Of a DNA stretch of 48,077 nt, positions 16,228 to 25,804 are shown piece by piece. Below the pieces are notes generated by a model, which searched no databases, was not told where the DNA came from, and worked only from the letters and a program-made list of their open reading frames with translations. Origin of the DNA: Acidobacteriota bacterium (GTDB taxonomy: Bacteria > Acidobacteriota > Vicinamibacteria > Vicinamibacterales > Fen-181); NCBI GenBank assembly GCA_017883185.1, contig JADGOB010000014.1:1-48077 (forward strand), read 5' to 3'. The number at the start of each line of letters is the position of its first letter. Position 1 is the stretch's first letter. Both the position numbers and the translations under genes were made by a program.

Positions 16228-17898
16228 CTACTTCTTGAGAAGCTCGATCATGTAGTCCACCGCCTCCTTGTCCTTCATCATCGAGAGGCGCTCGACAATG
16301 CGCTTGCGCAGGGCGGGGTCGGACTCCTGCCGCGCCATCTGGACGAGCGTGGCGGCGGTGCCGGTCATCGACAGGCTGTCCACGATCTGCCGCTTGACGG
16401 CCGGGTCCTTCTCGTCGCGGTAGAGGCCGAGCATCAGCTCGGTCGTCTTCGGGGTCCGATCGAACAGGAGCCCCTGCACCGCGGCCTGTCGCAGCTCGGC
16501 ATTGCTCTCGCTCCGGGCGATCTGGATGAGGCGGTCGGCCTGCGTGTGCGTGCTGAACCGCATGTTGCGGAGGATCTCGCGCTTGAGTTCAACCGACGGC
16601 TCGCCCTGATACAGCTGCCACAGCGCGTCGCCGGCTTCCTTTGCCTTGGCCTCACGGGCCTTGTCGCGCTCGGCCGACGCCACCAACCATGTGCTGGATG
16701 CATTGCTCGATGCACTGGCGGATGTCTGCCCGGTGGTTCGGCCGACGACAACCGCGCGATCGCGCTCGGCGTCGGCCCTTGCACGGTCGCGCACCGACTC
16801 GGCCTGGGCGCGAGTCCGCTCGATTTCCGTCCTGGCGCGGTCGAGCTCCGCCCTGGCCTCGTCCATCGCCTGGCTGTAGATTGCCGGGACATAATCGCCG
16901 GCCGAGAAGTTGAACGCGATTCCGCGCCGGCCCGTCATCGCCAGGCTGCGGATGACGCGCTTCTTCACATCGATGTCACCGGTGGTCTTGTAGACGTCCA
17001 CCAGCAGCGGCACATCCGGGCCGCCGCCGTACATGCCGAGGTAGTCGAGCGCCTTGAGCTGGAGATCGGGGTTTGCCTTGCCCCTGGCCACCTCGGCCAG
17101 CAGCGTCTTCGCCCGTGGCGACGCGCTCTGGGCCAGCACGAACAGCCCGCGCCCCTTGAGCCGCGGCGACGCGGACCCGGTGAGCAGCTGTTGCACCATC
17201 GGGATGGCGCGGTCGGGGTCGCGCGTCATGAGCGCGTTCAGGGCGATCAGCTTCAGTTCCTCGTCACCGGCCTTCTCTGGGGACACAGGCTGCCCGGACG
17301 CCTGTCGCACGTCGATCTGCAGCGCCTTGGCGTCGGCCGCCCAGCGGCTCGAGCCGTACTTCTTCAGCAGCTCGTCGATGGCCTGGATCGCTTCGTCACG
17401 CTTGCCGAGGCGGTTGAGCGCGTAGGCTTTCCAGTAGAGCGCGCCATCGGTCTTCTTGCCGGCCTTCGCGATCACCTTGTCGAACGCCTCGATTGCGCGG
17501 TCGTAACGACCCGAGTCCAGGTACGACGTGCCGCGCTCGTAATCGGCGGATTCGGAGGTGAACGTCGTGTAGCCCTGCGGCAGCTTCCCGGTCACCACGT
17601 CCTGCCAGGCGGAGAGGCCCAGTTCGTCGAGACTTCCCAGTGAACCAAGGGCCATCGACGTGGCGTCGAGCGCCATGAGACCGGCCGATGTCGAGAGGTC
17701 TCTCAGGTCAAGGAGGTGCAGCCCCTCGAGTTCCAGCACGTCCAGCCTCAACGCGATGTCAGGGGCGATCACCGGGGCCACCGGCAGCGTCGGCGCCTTC
17801 GGCAGTTTCGAGGGGCGGAGTGGCGCGGGCAACGCCTGCGCACCAGCCATCGCCGCCACGAGAACGAACGTCACAACGAGAGATGTTCTTCGCCACAT
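16228..17898 (-). CDS. Secreted TPR and HEAT-repeat protein, function unknown
   Basis: The 556-residue protein starts with a signal peptide (SLVVTFVLVAAMAGAQA). A TPR-like pair follows near residues 120-200 (ADYERGTSYLDSGRYDRAIEAFDKVI). The rest consists of HEAT-like helical repeats ending in phrases such as ALDYLGMYGG, SLAMTGRRG, VDSLSMTGT and VERLSMMKD. A highly charged coiled-coil segment (EARAELDRARTEIERTRAQ and onward) interrupts the repeats near residues 315-350. No catalytic motif is visible, so a binding or scaffold role in the periplasm is likely. It is the third gene after an ECF sigma factor and its anti-sigma factor on the same strand, and may be a regulated output or a partner. 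Met at 17898 has a GGAGGA-like site upstream. Confidence 0.7.
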   Translation of the reverse strand: MWRRTSLVVTFVLVAAMAGAQALPAPLRPSKLPKAPTLPVAPVIAPDIALRLDVLELEGLHLLDLRDLSTSAGLMALDATSMALGSLGSLDELGLSAWQDVVTGKLPQGYTTFTSESADYERGTSYLDSGRYDRAIEAFDKVIAKAGKKTDGALYWKAYALNRLGKRDEAIQAIDELLKKYGSSRWAADAKALQIDVRQASGQPVSPEKAGDEELKLIALNALMTRDPDRAIPMVQQLLTGSASPRLKGRGLFVLAQSASPRAKTLLAEVARGKANPDLQLKALDYLGMYGGGPDVPLLVDVYKTTGDIDVKKRVIRSLAMTGRRGIAFNFSAGDYVPAIYSQAMDEARAELDRARTEIERTRAQAESVRDRARADAERDRAVVVGRTTGQTSASASSNASSTWLVASAERDKAREAKAKEAGDALWQLYQGEPSVELKREILRNMRFSTHTQADRLIQIARSESNAELRQAAVQGLLFDRTPKTTELMLGLYRDEKDPAVKRQIVDSLSMTGTAATLVQMARQESDPALRKRIVERLSMMKDKEAVDYMIELLKK

Positions 17899-17957
17899 AA
17901 TCTCAGTCCTTGTCCTCCCCGCTGACTCGGCGCTGTCGCCTCGCCCGGGACAGATGG

Positions 17958-18773
17958 TCATCCGCGCACGCGGGCGTCCACGGGCGAAGGGACGCGGCCC
18001 TCGCGCACGTACTCGCCAAACACGCGGACCTTGAAAATGATTCCCTGCTGCTCGATGCGCGTCCGCATCTTCTCGAAGTCGGCCTTCGACATCCTGGCCG
18101 GGCTGTTGGCGATCTCCACCAGCACCCGCTCGAGGTCGTCGAGCACGCTTGCGATGGCCTGCTCGCCCGTTGTCAACGCCGTCTGCCGATAGAGGCGGTT
18201 CTCCGAGACCAGCTCGCGCGCACGCTGCCGCTCGTCGGAAATGTCCACGTGGGAACCTGCCGGGTTGTTGACCAGCTCCACGAGCGCCACCTGTGATCGC
18301 TCGAGATGATCGCCGACCGCGATCAGCAGGATCCGCTCGCGAACCTGCTGCTGTTCAACGGCGGCAAGCTGCGGGTTGGCGGCCGGCGCGCCAGCTGCCT
18401 GCCCGTCTGGAGGCGCGGGCTGCAAGGCCGGGACAAAGCGACCCGCGACGAAGGCTGCGACCATCAACACGAGAACGCCGCCGGCGAACACGAGCCGGCG
18501 AGGCACGAACAGCGCCTGCAGTGGGTGCCACCACGGATCGGAGCGGCGGTCGAGCGACGGCTGGATTCGCGCCCACACCTCGCTCCCATAGCCGTCGCCT
18601 CGGTCGGGCACCGGCAACGCGTCCACCGCGCTCAGCGTTCGCCGCAGGTTCATGAGGTCCGCCTCGCACGCCGCGCACGCGTGCAGGTGCTCCTCGATCG
18701 ACGCGGTGCCGGCGCTCTCGGCGGCGTCACCGTAGTGGTAGAGGACGAGCTGTTCTTCGGTCAGATGGTTCAC
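17958..18773 (-). CDS. Membrane anti-sigma factor with zinc finger
   Basis: This 271-residue protein likely holds the preceding sigma factor inactive at the inner membrane. The cytoplasmic N-terminus starts NHLTEEQLVLYHYGD and contains the ZAS zinc-finger H-x3-C-x2-C in HLHACAAC (residues about 30-40). One membrane helix follows (LVFAGGVLVLMVAAFVAGRF). The periplasmic part includes a glutamine-rich linker and long helices with RARELVSENRLYRQ and VLDDLERVLVEIANSP. The GTG at 18773 was chosen because codons further upstream lie in a 27-bp tandem repeat and add a repetitive CSAGLQP peptide. The order sigma then anti-sigma is the usual one. The sensed signal is unknown. Confidence 0.82.
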   Translation of the reverse strand: MNHLTEEQLVLYHYGDAAESAGTASIEEHLHACAACEADLMNLRRTLSAVDALPVPDRGDGYGSEVWARIQPSLDRRSDPWWHPLQALFVPRRLVFAGGVLVLMVAAFVAGRFVPALQPAPPDGQAAGAPAANPQLAAVEQQQVRERILLIAVGDHLERSQVALVELVNNPAGSHVDISDERQRARELVSENRLYRQTALTTGEQAIASVLDDLERVLVEIANSPARMSKADFEKMRTRIEQQGIIFKVRVFGEYVREGRVPSPVDARVRG

Positions 18774-18796
18774 GGTTGCGGATCCTTGATCGCGGG

Positions 18797-18877
18797 GCTG
18801 AAGCCCCGTGCTACACCTCATGGGCTGAAGCCCCGCGCTACACCCCATGAGCTAGAGCCCCGCGCTACACCCGGGCT
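18797..18877. repeat. 27-bp tandem repeat, three copies, between sigma and anti-sigma genes
   Basis: Three 27-bp units start at 18797, 18824 and 18851. They share the core GAAGCCCCG.GCTACAC (GAGCCCCG in the third) and each contains a short GGGCT/AGCCC palindrome. The third unit supplies the stop codon and the last residues of the sigma factor. The sequence type resembles palindromic intergenic repeats seen in GC-rich environmental bacteria; that comparison is from memory. Confidence 0.85.
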
Positions 18878-19481
18878 CCAGCCCTTCATTCCCGATCCCG
18901 ACTGCCGGCCCCACGAAGGGCGCCAGCGCCCGTCGCATCTTCTGCACCGCTCTGAAGATGCTGTGCTTGGTTGCGCCGGTGTGGAGGCCGAGCGTCTCGC
19001 CGATCTCTTCCAGCGAACGACCCTCGAAGTGCCGGAGCACGAATGCCGTGCGCTCGGTCGGCGTCAGCAGCTCCAGCGCCGTCCTGACACGCCCCTGGAC
19101 CTCGGCGCCAAACGCGAGCCGATCCGGCCGCGACGCGCCGTCGGCCTCCGGCTCGATCCCGCCACCCTGCGCTCCGTCCTTGTCCGCCGCGTCCAGCGAC
19201 TCGGCCTTGTACCGCGGCCGCTGGCGAAGCAGATCGTAGGCGCAGTTGACGGCGACCCGATGGATCCACGTCCTGAAGCTCGACCGGGCTTCGAATCGCC
19301 TCAGCTCCCGGAAAGCCTTCAGGAACGTCTCCTGAACGATGTCCTCGGCGTCCGGCTCGCTTCCGGTCAGGCGAAAGGCGAGCTGGAAGACACCTCGACT
19401 GTGCCGCTCGACAAGCCGGCGGAAGGCCAGCTCGTCACCTGCCTGCGCCTGGGTGACGTCGTGGGCGTCGTTCACGTCCAT
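18852..19481 (-). CDS. ECF RNA polymerase sigma factor
   Basis: The 209-residue protein has the two sigma domains of extracytoplasmic-function sigma factors. Region 2 spans residues 10-85, with GSEPDAEDIVQETFLKAF and RSSFRTWIHRVAVNCAYDLLR. Region 4 spans 130-185 with LLTPTERTAFVLRHFEG and SLEEIGETLG as the helix-turn-helix. It would direct RNA polymerase to a regulon that usually includes its own operon. The anti-sigma gene follows after 78 bp that contain tandem repeats. The last nine or so residues come from that repeat and are probably not functional. TCTAAT lies 7 nt before the ATG, so the message may be leaderless. Confidence 0.88.
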   Translation of the reverse strand: MDVNDAHDVTQAQAGDELAFRRLVERHSRGVFQLAFRLTGSEPDAEDIVQETFLKAFRELRRFEARSSFRTWIHRVAVNCAYDLLRQRPRYKAESLDAADKDGAQGGGIEPEADGASRPDRLAFGAEVQGRVRTALELLTPTERTAFVLRHFEGRSLEEIGETLGLHTGATKHSIFRAVQKMRRALAPFVGPAVGIGNEGLEPGCSAGL

Positions 19482-19594
19482 CTACCGGATTAGACGAAGG
19501 ATATGGTCCGAGGTTAGCAATCCTCGCCGCACGTATTCCTCGACGACCGACTTCACGTCCGCAGGCGCGAACGGGTGAAGATCGAGGACGTCCT

Positions 19595-19945
19595 CTACTT
19601 GTTCTTCTCGTAGTGAACCGTGACCGCCGTCTTGATCCCGCCGCGCGGCGTGAAGTCGCCGACGACCGTCATGCGGCGCGGACGGCACACTTCGACCAGG
19701 TCGTCAAGGATCTGGTTTGTCACCTGCTCGTAGAAAATCCCTCGATTTCTGAAGCCAATCAGGTAGTATTTGAGAGCCTTCAGCTCAATGCAGCGATCGT
19801 CCGGCACGTAGGCGATCCGGATTTCACCAAAATCGGGAAGCCCGGTCTTCGGGCATACCGAGGTGAATTCAGGGTAGACGATTTCGACCTCGTAGTCGCG
19901 GGCCGGGTTCGGGTTGGGGAAGGTTTCGATATCGGGTGCAGCCAT
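19595..19945 (-). CDS. queF: NADPH-dependent 7-cyano-7-deazaguanine reductase
   Basis: This 116-residue enzyme reduces preQ0 to preQ1 in queuosine tRNA modification. The size and a single domain fit the short, unimodular QueF type. [14 protein letters not shown] carries the nucleophilic cysteine and the following aspartate; [16 protein letters not shown] and [11 protein letters not shown] are the family's conserved blocks; [11 protein letters not shown] is near the C-terminus. No other queuosine gene lies in the window. A TAGAAT hexamer ends 6 nt before the ATG with no Shine-Dalgarno sequence, suggesting a leaderless message. The 113 bp between its stop and the sigma gene hold no convincing gene. 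Confidence 0.93.
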   Translation of the reverse strand: MAAPDIETFPNPNPARDYEVEIVYPEFTSVCPKTGLPDFGEIRIAYVPDDRCIELKALKYYLIGFRNRGIFYEQVTNQILDDLVEVCRPRRMTVVGDFTPRGGIKTAVTVHYEKNK

Positions 19946-19951
19946 GCCACG

Positions 19952-19957
19952 ATTCTA
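19952..19957 (-). promoter_or_regulatory. Candidate -10 element of queF
   Basis: TAGAAT on the minus strand ends 6 nt before the queF ATG. Transcription would start at about the first base of the start codon. No -35 hexamer is apparent. Confidence 0.45.
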
Positions 19958-20008
19958 CCGCGACCTCGCGGAGAGACGCGTGGATGCGCGTTTTCCGGGC
20001 AATTGCAA

Positions 20009-20038
20009 TTGACAAGCTCGGAAGGCGCGATCTAGCAT
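20009..20038 (+). promoter_or_regulatory. Promoter of the HU-like gene
   Basis: TTGACA at 20009-20014 is a perfect -35, separated by 18 bp from TAGCAT at 20033-20038. A purine-rich AGGGGGA lies nine bases before the ATG at 20130, leaving an untranslated leader of roughly 85 nt. Confidence 0.6.
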
Positions 20039-20129
20039 ACGACGGAATTCAGGCCTGTTTCCGCACAGCCGCTTGCGCGCGCGGTTGTCCCGGTGAATAT
20101 CAAGCGCGCCCAAGGTCAGGGGGACGCCG

Positions 20130-20429
20130 ATGGTTGACGCCCGCAGGATGGGCAAATCCGAACTCTTCGCGCACTTCGCGGACCGCTTCGAAATGAAGCG
20201 CGCCCAGACGCGTGAGTTCTTCGACGAGCTGACCGCGCTCGCCGAGAAAGAACTCAAGCGGTCGGGCGAGTTCATGTTGCCCGGGATGGTGAAACTGGTC
20301 GTGCAGAAGCGCAAGGCGCGGATGGGACGGAATCCCGCGACCGGCGAGGCAATCAAGATCCCGGCCAAGACCGTCGTGAAGGCCAAGATCGCGAAGCAGC
20401 TCAAGGACGCGGTTCTGCCCCGCAAGTAG
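20130..20429 (+). CDS. HU-family DNA-binding protein
   Basis: The 99-residue basic protein matches the HU/IHF fold, a nucleoid protein that bends DNA as a dimer. MGKSELFAHFADRF corresponds to the first helix and KRAQTREFFDELTALAEKEL to the second. The arm region contains RKARMGRNPATGEAIKIPAK, where the RNPxTGE/IPA pattern marks the DNA-binding beta-arm. ATG 20130 has an AGGGGGA site at a good distance; the second ATG (20148) would give the more usual HU N-terminus. It is divergent from queF and convergent with the response-regulator gene. Confidence 0.9.
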   Translation: MVDARRMGKSELFAHFADRFEMKRAQTREFFDELTALAEKELKRSGEFMLPGMVKLVVQKRKARMGRNPATGEAIKIPAKTVVKAKIAKQLKDAVLPRK

Positions 20430-20436
20430 CTGCATT

Positions 20437-20469
20437 CCTGAGCGCCGCTCGGAGATCGGCGGGCTCAGG
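20437..20469. terminator. Hairpin after the HU-like gene
   Basis: CCTGAGCGCCG (20437-20447) pairs with CGGCGGGCTCAGG (20457-20469) with a small bulge, starting 8 nt after the HU stop. No T-run follows. Confidence 0.45.
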
Positions 20470-20505
20470 AGGTTGGCGTCGATTGTACCGAGCTGGCGGG
20501 TCGGC

Positions 20506-20531
20506 GCAGGATGCCCGGCAACGCATCCTGC
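20506..20531. terminator. Second hairpin in the convergent gap
   Basis: GCAGGATGC (20506-20514) pairs perfectly with GCATCCTGC (20523-20531) around an 8-nt loop. Flanking GGCGGG and CCCGCC blocks can extend the stem. It lies between the convergent HU-like and response-regulator genes and could act in both directions. Confidence 0.45.
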
Positions 20532-20559
20532 GTCCCGGCCCGCCGGTGGCTTTCCTTCC

Positions 20560-21954
<1,395 letters not shown>

Positions 21955-22036
21955 CTCGAGGCGTGATTGTACCGCCTTCGAGGCCGGGCCGGGCCCGTTT
22001 TCGACCGGGGGCCGCCGCGGTCCTCCCCGCCGCCGG

Positions 22037-22065
22037 TTGACGCGCGCCAGGAGGTTCGATAACGA
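22037..22065 (+). promoter_or_regulatory. Promoter of lpdA
   Basis: TTGACG (22037-22042) and TAACGA (22060-22065) are separated by 17 bp. The pair lies in the divergent gap between the response-regulator gene and lpdA, about 70 bp before the lpdA start, which has its own AGGAG site. Confidence 0.5.
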
Positions 22066-22134
22066 TAGACGGACGTGGGTCCAGACGGGCGAATCGATGC
22101 GGCGTTGGCGGCCCCAGGTTGAGTAGGAGTTACC

Positions 22135-23553
22135 GTGGCGAATGAGTACGACGTCGTGGTGGTCGGTGCGGGCACTGGTGGCTACCCGGCGGCCATCCGT
22201 GCCGCGCAGCTCGGGCTGCGCGTGGCAGTGGTCGAGAAGCAGAAGGCCCTCGGCGGAACCTGCCTGATCTGGGGCTGCATCCCGACCAAGGCGCTGCTCG
22301 AGCACGCGCACGCCCTGAAGGTCGCGCGGAGCGCGAAGGAGTGGGGGCTGTCGATCGACGGCCCGTCCGTGCGCATCGACATGAAGCAGGTGCAGGCGCG
22401 GAAGGACAAGGTCGTCACCACCCTCACCAAGGGCGTCGAGTTCCTCTTTCGCAAGAACAAGGTCGACTGGATCAAGGGCACGGCGCGGTTGACCGGCAAC
22501 CTTGACGTCGAGGTGACCGGCGAGCAGGCCCAGACGCTTCACGCCGCGAAGGAGATCATCGTGGCGACCGGGTCGCAGCCGCGCAGCGTGTCCGGCGTCG
22601 AGATCGACCGCAAGCGGATCATCACGAGCGATGAGGCGATTGCGCTCGGCGAGGTGCCGAAGTCGATCGTGGTCCTCGGCGCAGGCGCCGTCGGCGTCGA
22701 GTTCGGATCGATCTTCCGCAGCTTCGGCAGCGACGTCACGGTGATCGAGCTGCTGCCGCGCCTGGTGCCGGTCGAGGACGAAGCGGTATCGGCCGAACTC
22801 CAGAAGGCGTTCAAGAAACGCGGCATCAAGACGCACACCGGATCGAAGGTGACGAGCGCGACGTCCACGGCCGACGGCGTGGACCTCGACGTGCAGCTGG
22901 CAGACGGCAAGGTGGAGAAGCTCCACGCCGACTACCTGCTGGTCGCCACCGGGCGCGGACCGGTCACCGAGGGACTGGGCGCCGCGGAGGTGGGCCTGAA
23001 GATCGACCGCGGCTACATCGTGGTGGACGAGTTCTACCGGACGGGCGTGCCCGGCATCTCGGCCGTCGGCGACGTGATCTCGTTTGGAAAGCCGGGACAT
23101 CCGCAGCTGGCGCACGTCTCCACGGCGGAGGGGATCGCGGTGGCCGAGCGGATCGCCGGCCAGGAGGCGCGCACCGTCAACTACGACCAGGTGCCCGGGT
23201 GCACCTTCTGCGACCCGGAGATCGGCAGCATCGGCCTGACCGAGCAGAAGGCCAGGGAGCGCGGCTACGACGTTGCGGTTGGCACCTTCCCGTTCATGGC
23301 GCTCGGTCGCGCGAAGATCGCCGGCGAGATCGAGGGGTTCGTGAAGATCGTGGCCGACAAGAAGTACGACGAACTGCTCGGCGTCCACATCATCGGGCCG
23401 CGGGCCACCGACCTGATCGCTGAAGCATCCGTCGCCCTGCGCCTCGAGTGCACGGTCGAGGAACTGATCCGGACGATCCACGCGCACCCGACGTTTGCCG
23501 AGGCCGTGGGCGAGGCGGCGCACGCGCTGCACGGCGGGGCGATTCACCTCTAA
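22135..23553 (+). CDS. lpdA: Dihydrolipoyl dehydrogenase (E3)
   Basis: This 472-residue FAD enzyme reoxidises dihydrolipoamide in 2-oxoacid dehydrogenase complexes or the glycine cleavage system. VVVVGAGTGGYPAAI binds FAD. The redox disulfide is Cys43/Cys48 in GGTCLIWGCIPTK, and IVVLGAGAVGVEFGS binds NAD. GISAVGDV is the second FAD contact, and HAHPTFAEAVGEA near the C-terminus carries the active-site His and Glu. The start is GTG at 22135, with AGGAG 5 nt upstream and the Rossmann motif six residues in. An E2 gene and lipB follow on the same strand after a 207-bp gap with inverted repeats. Confidence 0.94.
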   Translation: MANEYDVVVVGAGTGGYPAAIRAAQLGLRVAVVEKQKALGGTCLIWGCIPTKALLEHAHALKVARSAKEWGLSIDGPSVRIDMKQVQARKDKVVTTLTKGVEFLFRKNKVDWIKGTARLTGNLDVEVTGEQAQTLHAAKEIIVATGSQPRSVSGVEIDRKRIITSDEAIALGEVPKSIVVLGAGAVGVEFGSIFRSFGSDVTVIELLPRLVPVEDEAVSAELQKAFKKRGIKTHTGSKVTSATSTADGVDLDVQLADGKVEKLHADYLLVATGRGPVTEGLGAAEVGLKIDRGYIVVDEFYRTGVPGISAVGDVISFGKPGHPQLAHVSTAEGIAVAERIAGQEARTVNYDQVPGCTFCDPEIGSIGLTEQKARERGYDVAVGTFPFMALGRAKIAGEIEGFVKIVADKKYDELLGVHIIGPRATDLIAEASVALRLECTVEELIRTIHAHPTFAEAVGEAAHALHGGAIHL

Positions 23554-23589
23554 CCTAGACGCGACAAGCCGGCTTGCGGCTGGCGACCT

Positions 23590-23712
23590 GCGACTTGCGG
23601 CCTGGCTGACAAGTGCACCGCGACACGGGCAGGTCCCACGCCAACGGGGTAGCGTGAGATTGACGTTCACTTCCAGGGGCTTTCAGCGTCCTGGCCGCGA
23701 GCCGCAAGTCGC
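23590..23712. repeat. Inverted repeat pair in the lpdA-E2 gap
   Basis: GCGACTTGCGGC (23590-23601) is the exact reverse complement of GCCGCAAGTCGC (23701-23712). Further copies of GACTTGCGGC- and CTTGCGGC-like words surround them (for example at 23572-23580). The 207-bp gap has no gene. The arrangement suggests a palindromic repeat element inserted inside the operon. Confidence 0.6.
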
Positions 23713-23760
23713 GGGCCGCACGTCGGATCTCACATCAAGGCGAGCTGGAAGGCTGCGATT

Positions 23761-25071
23761 ATGCCAACAAACGTCTTCATGCCGCAGATGGGCGAGTCGA
23801 TTGTCGAGGGCACGATTGTCCGGTGGGTCAAGAAGATCGGCGACCACGTCGATCGCGACGAGCCGCTGTTCGAGATCTCGACCGACAAGGTGGATGCCGA
23901 GATCCCCTCCCCCGCAGCCGGAGTCCTCACCGAGATCCGCGCGAAGGAAGGCGAGACGGTGGCGGTGAACACCGTAGTGGCGATCATCGACGAGTCGCCG
24001 GGTGCGGTGGCTCCCGCGCCCGCGGCTCCGGCCACCGCGTCCGCACCCGCAGCGACGCCGGCGCCCCAGGCCGCGCAGGCGGCGGCTCCTCCGCCCTCAG
24101 GCAGCGGGCCGGTGCCGCCCGCGCCCGAGTCGCTGTCGAGCGATAACCTGCGGCGCCAGAAATCGTCGCCCGTCGTCCGGCGGATCGCCGCCGAGCACGG
24201 CGTGGACATCACGCAGATCGACGGATCGGGAATCGCCGGCCGCGTGACCAAGCAGGACATCTTGGAGTTCATCGACGAAGGCGGAAAGGCGGAAGGCGGG
24301 AAGGCGGCCGCGTCCGCCCAGGCTCCTTCGGCGCCGCAGGGCTTTGCGGTTCCCGAGCAGGCTGCGCCGGCTCCCCGCGCGGCCGGCGACGACGTGGTGC
24401 CGCTGACGCTGATGCGCCGCCGCATCGCCGAGCACATGATCGCCAGCCGCCGCACCTCGGCGCACGTGCACTCGGTCTTCGAGATCGATTTCTCGCGCGT
24501 GGCGCGGTTGCGCGACGCGAAGAAGGCCGAGTACGAGCGGGCGGGCGCCAGGCTGACCTACCTGCCCTTCATCGTGAAGGCGGTCGTCGCCGGCCTTCGC
24601 GCCGTCCCCGTCGTCAATGCGTCGATCGATGGCGACAACGTCATCTACCACAAGGACATCAACATCGGCATCGCCGTCGCTCTCGACTGGGGCCTGATCG
24701 TGCCCGTCGTGAAACAGGCTGACGAGAAGAGCATCCTCGGTCTGAGCCGCGCGATGCACGACCTCGCCAACCGCGCGCGCAGCAAGCAGCTGAAGCCGGA
24801 TGAGGTGCAGGGCGGCACGTTCACCATCACCAACCCCGGTGTGTTCGGCGCGCTGTTCGGCATGCCGATCATCAGCCAGCCTCAGGTGGCGATCCTCGGC
24901 ATCGGCGCCGTCGAGAAGCGCGTCGTGGTCGTGGACGACGCGATCGCGATCCGGCCGATGGCGTACCTGTCGCTCGGGTACGACCACCGCTTGATCGACG
25001 GGGCGGTCGCGGACCAGTTCATGTCGGTGGTGAAGAAGCAGATCGAGACGTTCGACCCGGCAGCGCTGTGA
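23761..25071 (+). CDS. 2-oxoacid dehydrogenase E2 (dihydrolipoyl acyltransferase)
   Basis: The 436-residue protein is the acyltransferase core of a 2-oxoacid dehydrogenase complex. A single lipoyl domain (1-78) has the modified lysine at position 43 in [10 protein letters not shown]. An Ala/Pro-rich linker leads to a peripheral-subunit-binding domain (about 130-175, with [18 protein letters not shown]). A second linker precedes the catalytic domain (205-436), whose [13 protein letters not shown] carries the active-site His and Asp. The sequence does not settle whether pyruvate, 2-oxoglutarate or branched-chain oxoacids are used; [16 protein letters not shown] suggests the succinyl/branched-chain side. 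No E1 genes are in the window. Its stop overlaps the lipB start. Confidence 0.9.
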   Translation: MPTNVFMPQMGESIVEGTIVRWVKKIGDHVDRDEPLFEISTDKVDAEIPSPAAGVLTEIRAKEGETVAVNTVVAIIDESPGAVAPAPAAPATASAPAATPAPQAAQAAAPPPSGSGPVPPAPESLSSDNLRRQKSSPVVRRIAAEHGVDITQIDGSGIAGRVTKQDILEFIDEGGKAEGGKAAASAQAPSAPQGFAVPEQAAPAPRAAGDDVVPLTLMRRRIAEHMIASRRTSAHVHSVFEIDFSRVARLRDAKKAEYERAGARLTYLPFIVKAVVAGLRAVPVVNASIDGDNVIYHKDINIGIAVALDWGLIVPVVKQADEKSILGLSRAMHDLANRARSKQLKPDEVQGGTFTITNPGVFGALFGMPIISQPQVAILGIGAVEKRVVVVDDAIAIRPMAYLSLGYDHRLIDGAVADQFMSVVKKQIETFDPAAL

Positions 25072-25712
25072 GAGATCTCGAAGTCAGGCGGCTGGGACGG
25101 GTGCCTTACGGCGACGCGCTCGAGCTGCAGCGGGCGCTCGTCGAGCAACGGCGGGCGGGACGGGTGGGTGACGTCCTGCTGCTGCTGGAACACCCGCACG
25201 TGATGACCCTCGGCAGCCGACGCGACACCGCGCGGTCCCACGTGCTCGCGTCGCTCGAGCATCTCGCGGAACTCGGTGTCGAGCTCTGCGAGACAGGCCG
25301 GGGCGGAGACGTCACCTACCACGGCCCCGGCCAGCTCGTCGCCTACCCGATACTCAACCTGAAGCCCGATCGCGCCGACGTCTACAACTACGTCCGCCAC
25401 CTCGAAGACGTCATGATTCGTGTGTCGGCCGCGTTCGGGGTCGAAGCGGGGCGCCTCGAGGGGTTCACCGGCGCCTGGGTGGGCGACAGCAAGATCGGGG
25501 CGATCGGCGTCCGCATCTCGCGCTGGATCTCGAGCCACGGCTTCGCCTACAACGTCACCACCAACCTCGACTACTTCAACCTGATCGTGCCCTGCGGGAT
25601 CAGGGACCACGGCGTCACGTCTCTGGCGCGCGAGCTGGGGCGGGACGTCGAGATGGCCGGCGTGGAGGAGGCCGTGGTCACCGCGTTTCGCGAAGTCGTC
25701 CAGGCAGGGTGA
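25068..25712 (+). CDS. lipB: Octanoyl-[ACP]:protein N-octanoyltransferase
   Basis: This 214-residue enzyme moves octanoate from acyl carrier protein to lipoyl domains, the first step of lipoate synthesis. Conserved blocks are [28 protein letters not shown], the lysine in [20 protein letters not shown], and [12 protein letters not shown] with the thioester cysteine at about 176. The GTG start at 25068 overlaps the E2 stop (GTGA), so the lipoylated substrate and the lipoylating enzyme are translationally coupled. LipA is not in the window. A short CCCTGAT-type repeat follows the stop. Confidence 0.94.
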   Translation: MRDLEVRRLGRVPYGDALELQRALVEQRRAGRVGDVLLLLEHPHVMTLGSRRDTARSHVLASLEHLAELGVELCETGRGGDVTYHGPGQLVAYPILNLKPDRADVYNYVRHLEDVMIRVSAAFGVEAGRLEGFTGAWVGDSKIGAIGVRISRWISSHGFAYNVTTNLDYFNLIVPCGIRDHGVTSLARELGRDVEMAGVEEAVVTAFREVVQAG

Positions 25713-25721
25713 GCAGCCCCG

Positions 25722-25752
25722 ACCCCTGACCCCTGATCCCTGATCCCTGATA
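25722..25752. repeat. Short CCCTGAT/C tandem repeat after lipB
   Basis: CCCCTGAC is followed by CCCCTGAT and two CCCTGAT copies directly after lipB. A related GATCAGGGA word occurs in the opposite sense between the S9 peptidase and ltaE genes at about 13577. It is a simple repeat with no visible coding role. Confidence 0.7.
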
Positions 25753-25768
25753 TGGGACCTCATTGGTC

Positions 25769-25800
25769 GGGAATAAAGTTCCCTGGCCAGGTGTTCTGAC
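25769..25800 (+). promoter_or_regulatory. Candidate ECF-type promoter of the first sigma gene
   Basis: GGGAATAAA (25769-25777) and TTCTGAC (25794-25800) are separated by 16 bp. This looks like the -35 and -10 of an ECF-dependent promoter rather than a housekeeping one. The GTG start of the sigma gene lies 4 nt further on. Autoregulation is the natural inference. Confidence 0.5.
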
Positions 25801-25804
25801 AGAT

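Noticed and set aside
19482-19594. Small minus-strand gene between queF and the sigma factor
   Set aside because: A short helical peptide (VVEEYVRRGLLTSDHI) can be read, but there is no start codon with a ribosome binding site and the frame begins inside queF.
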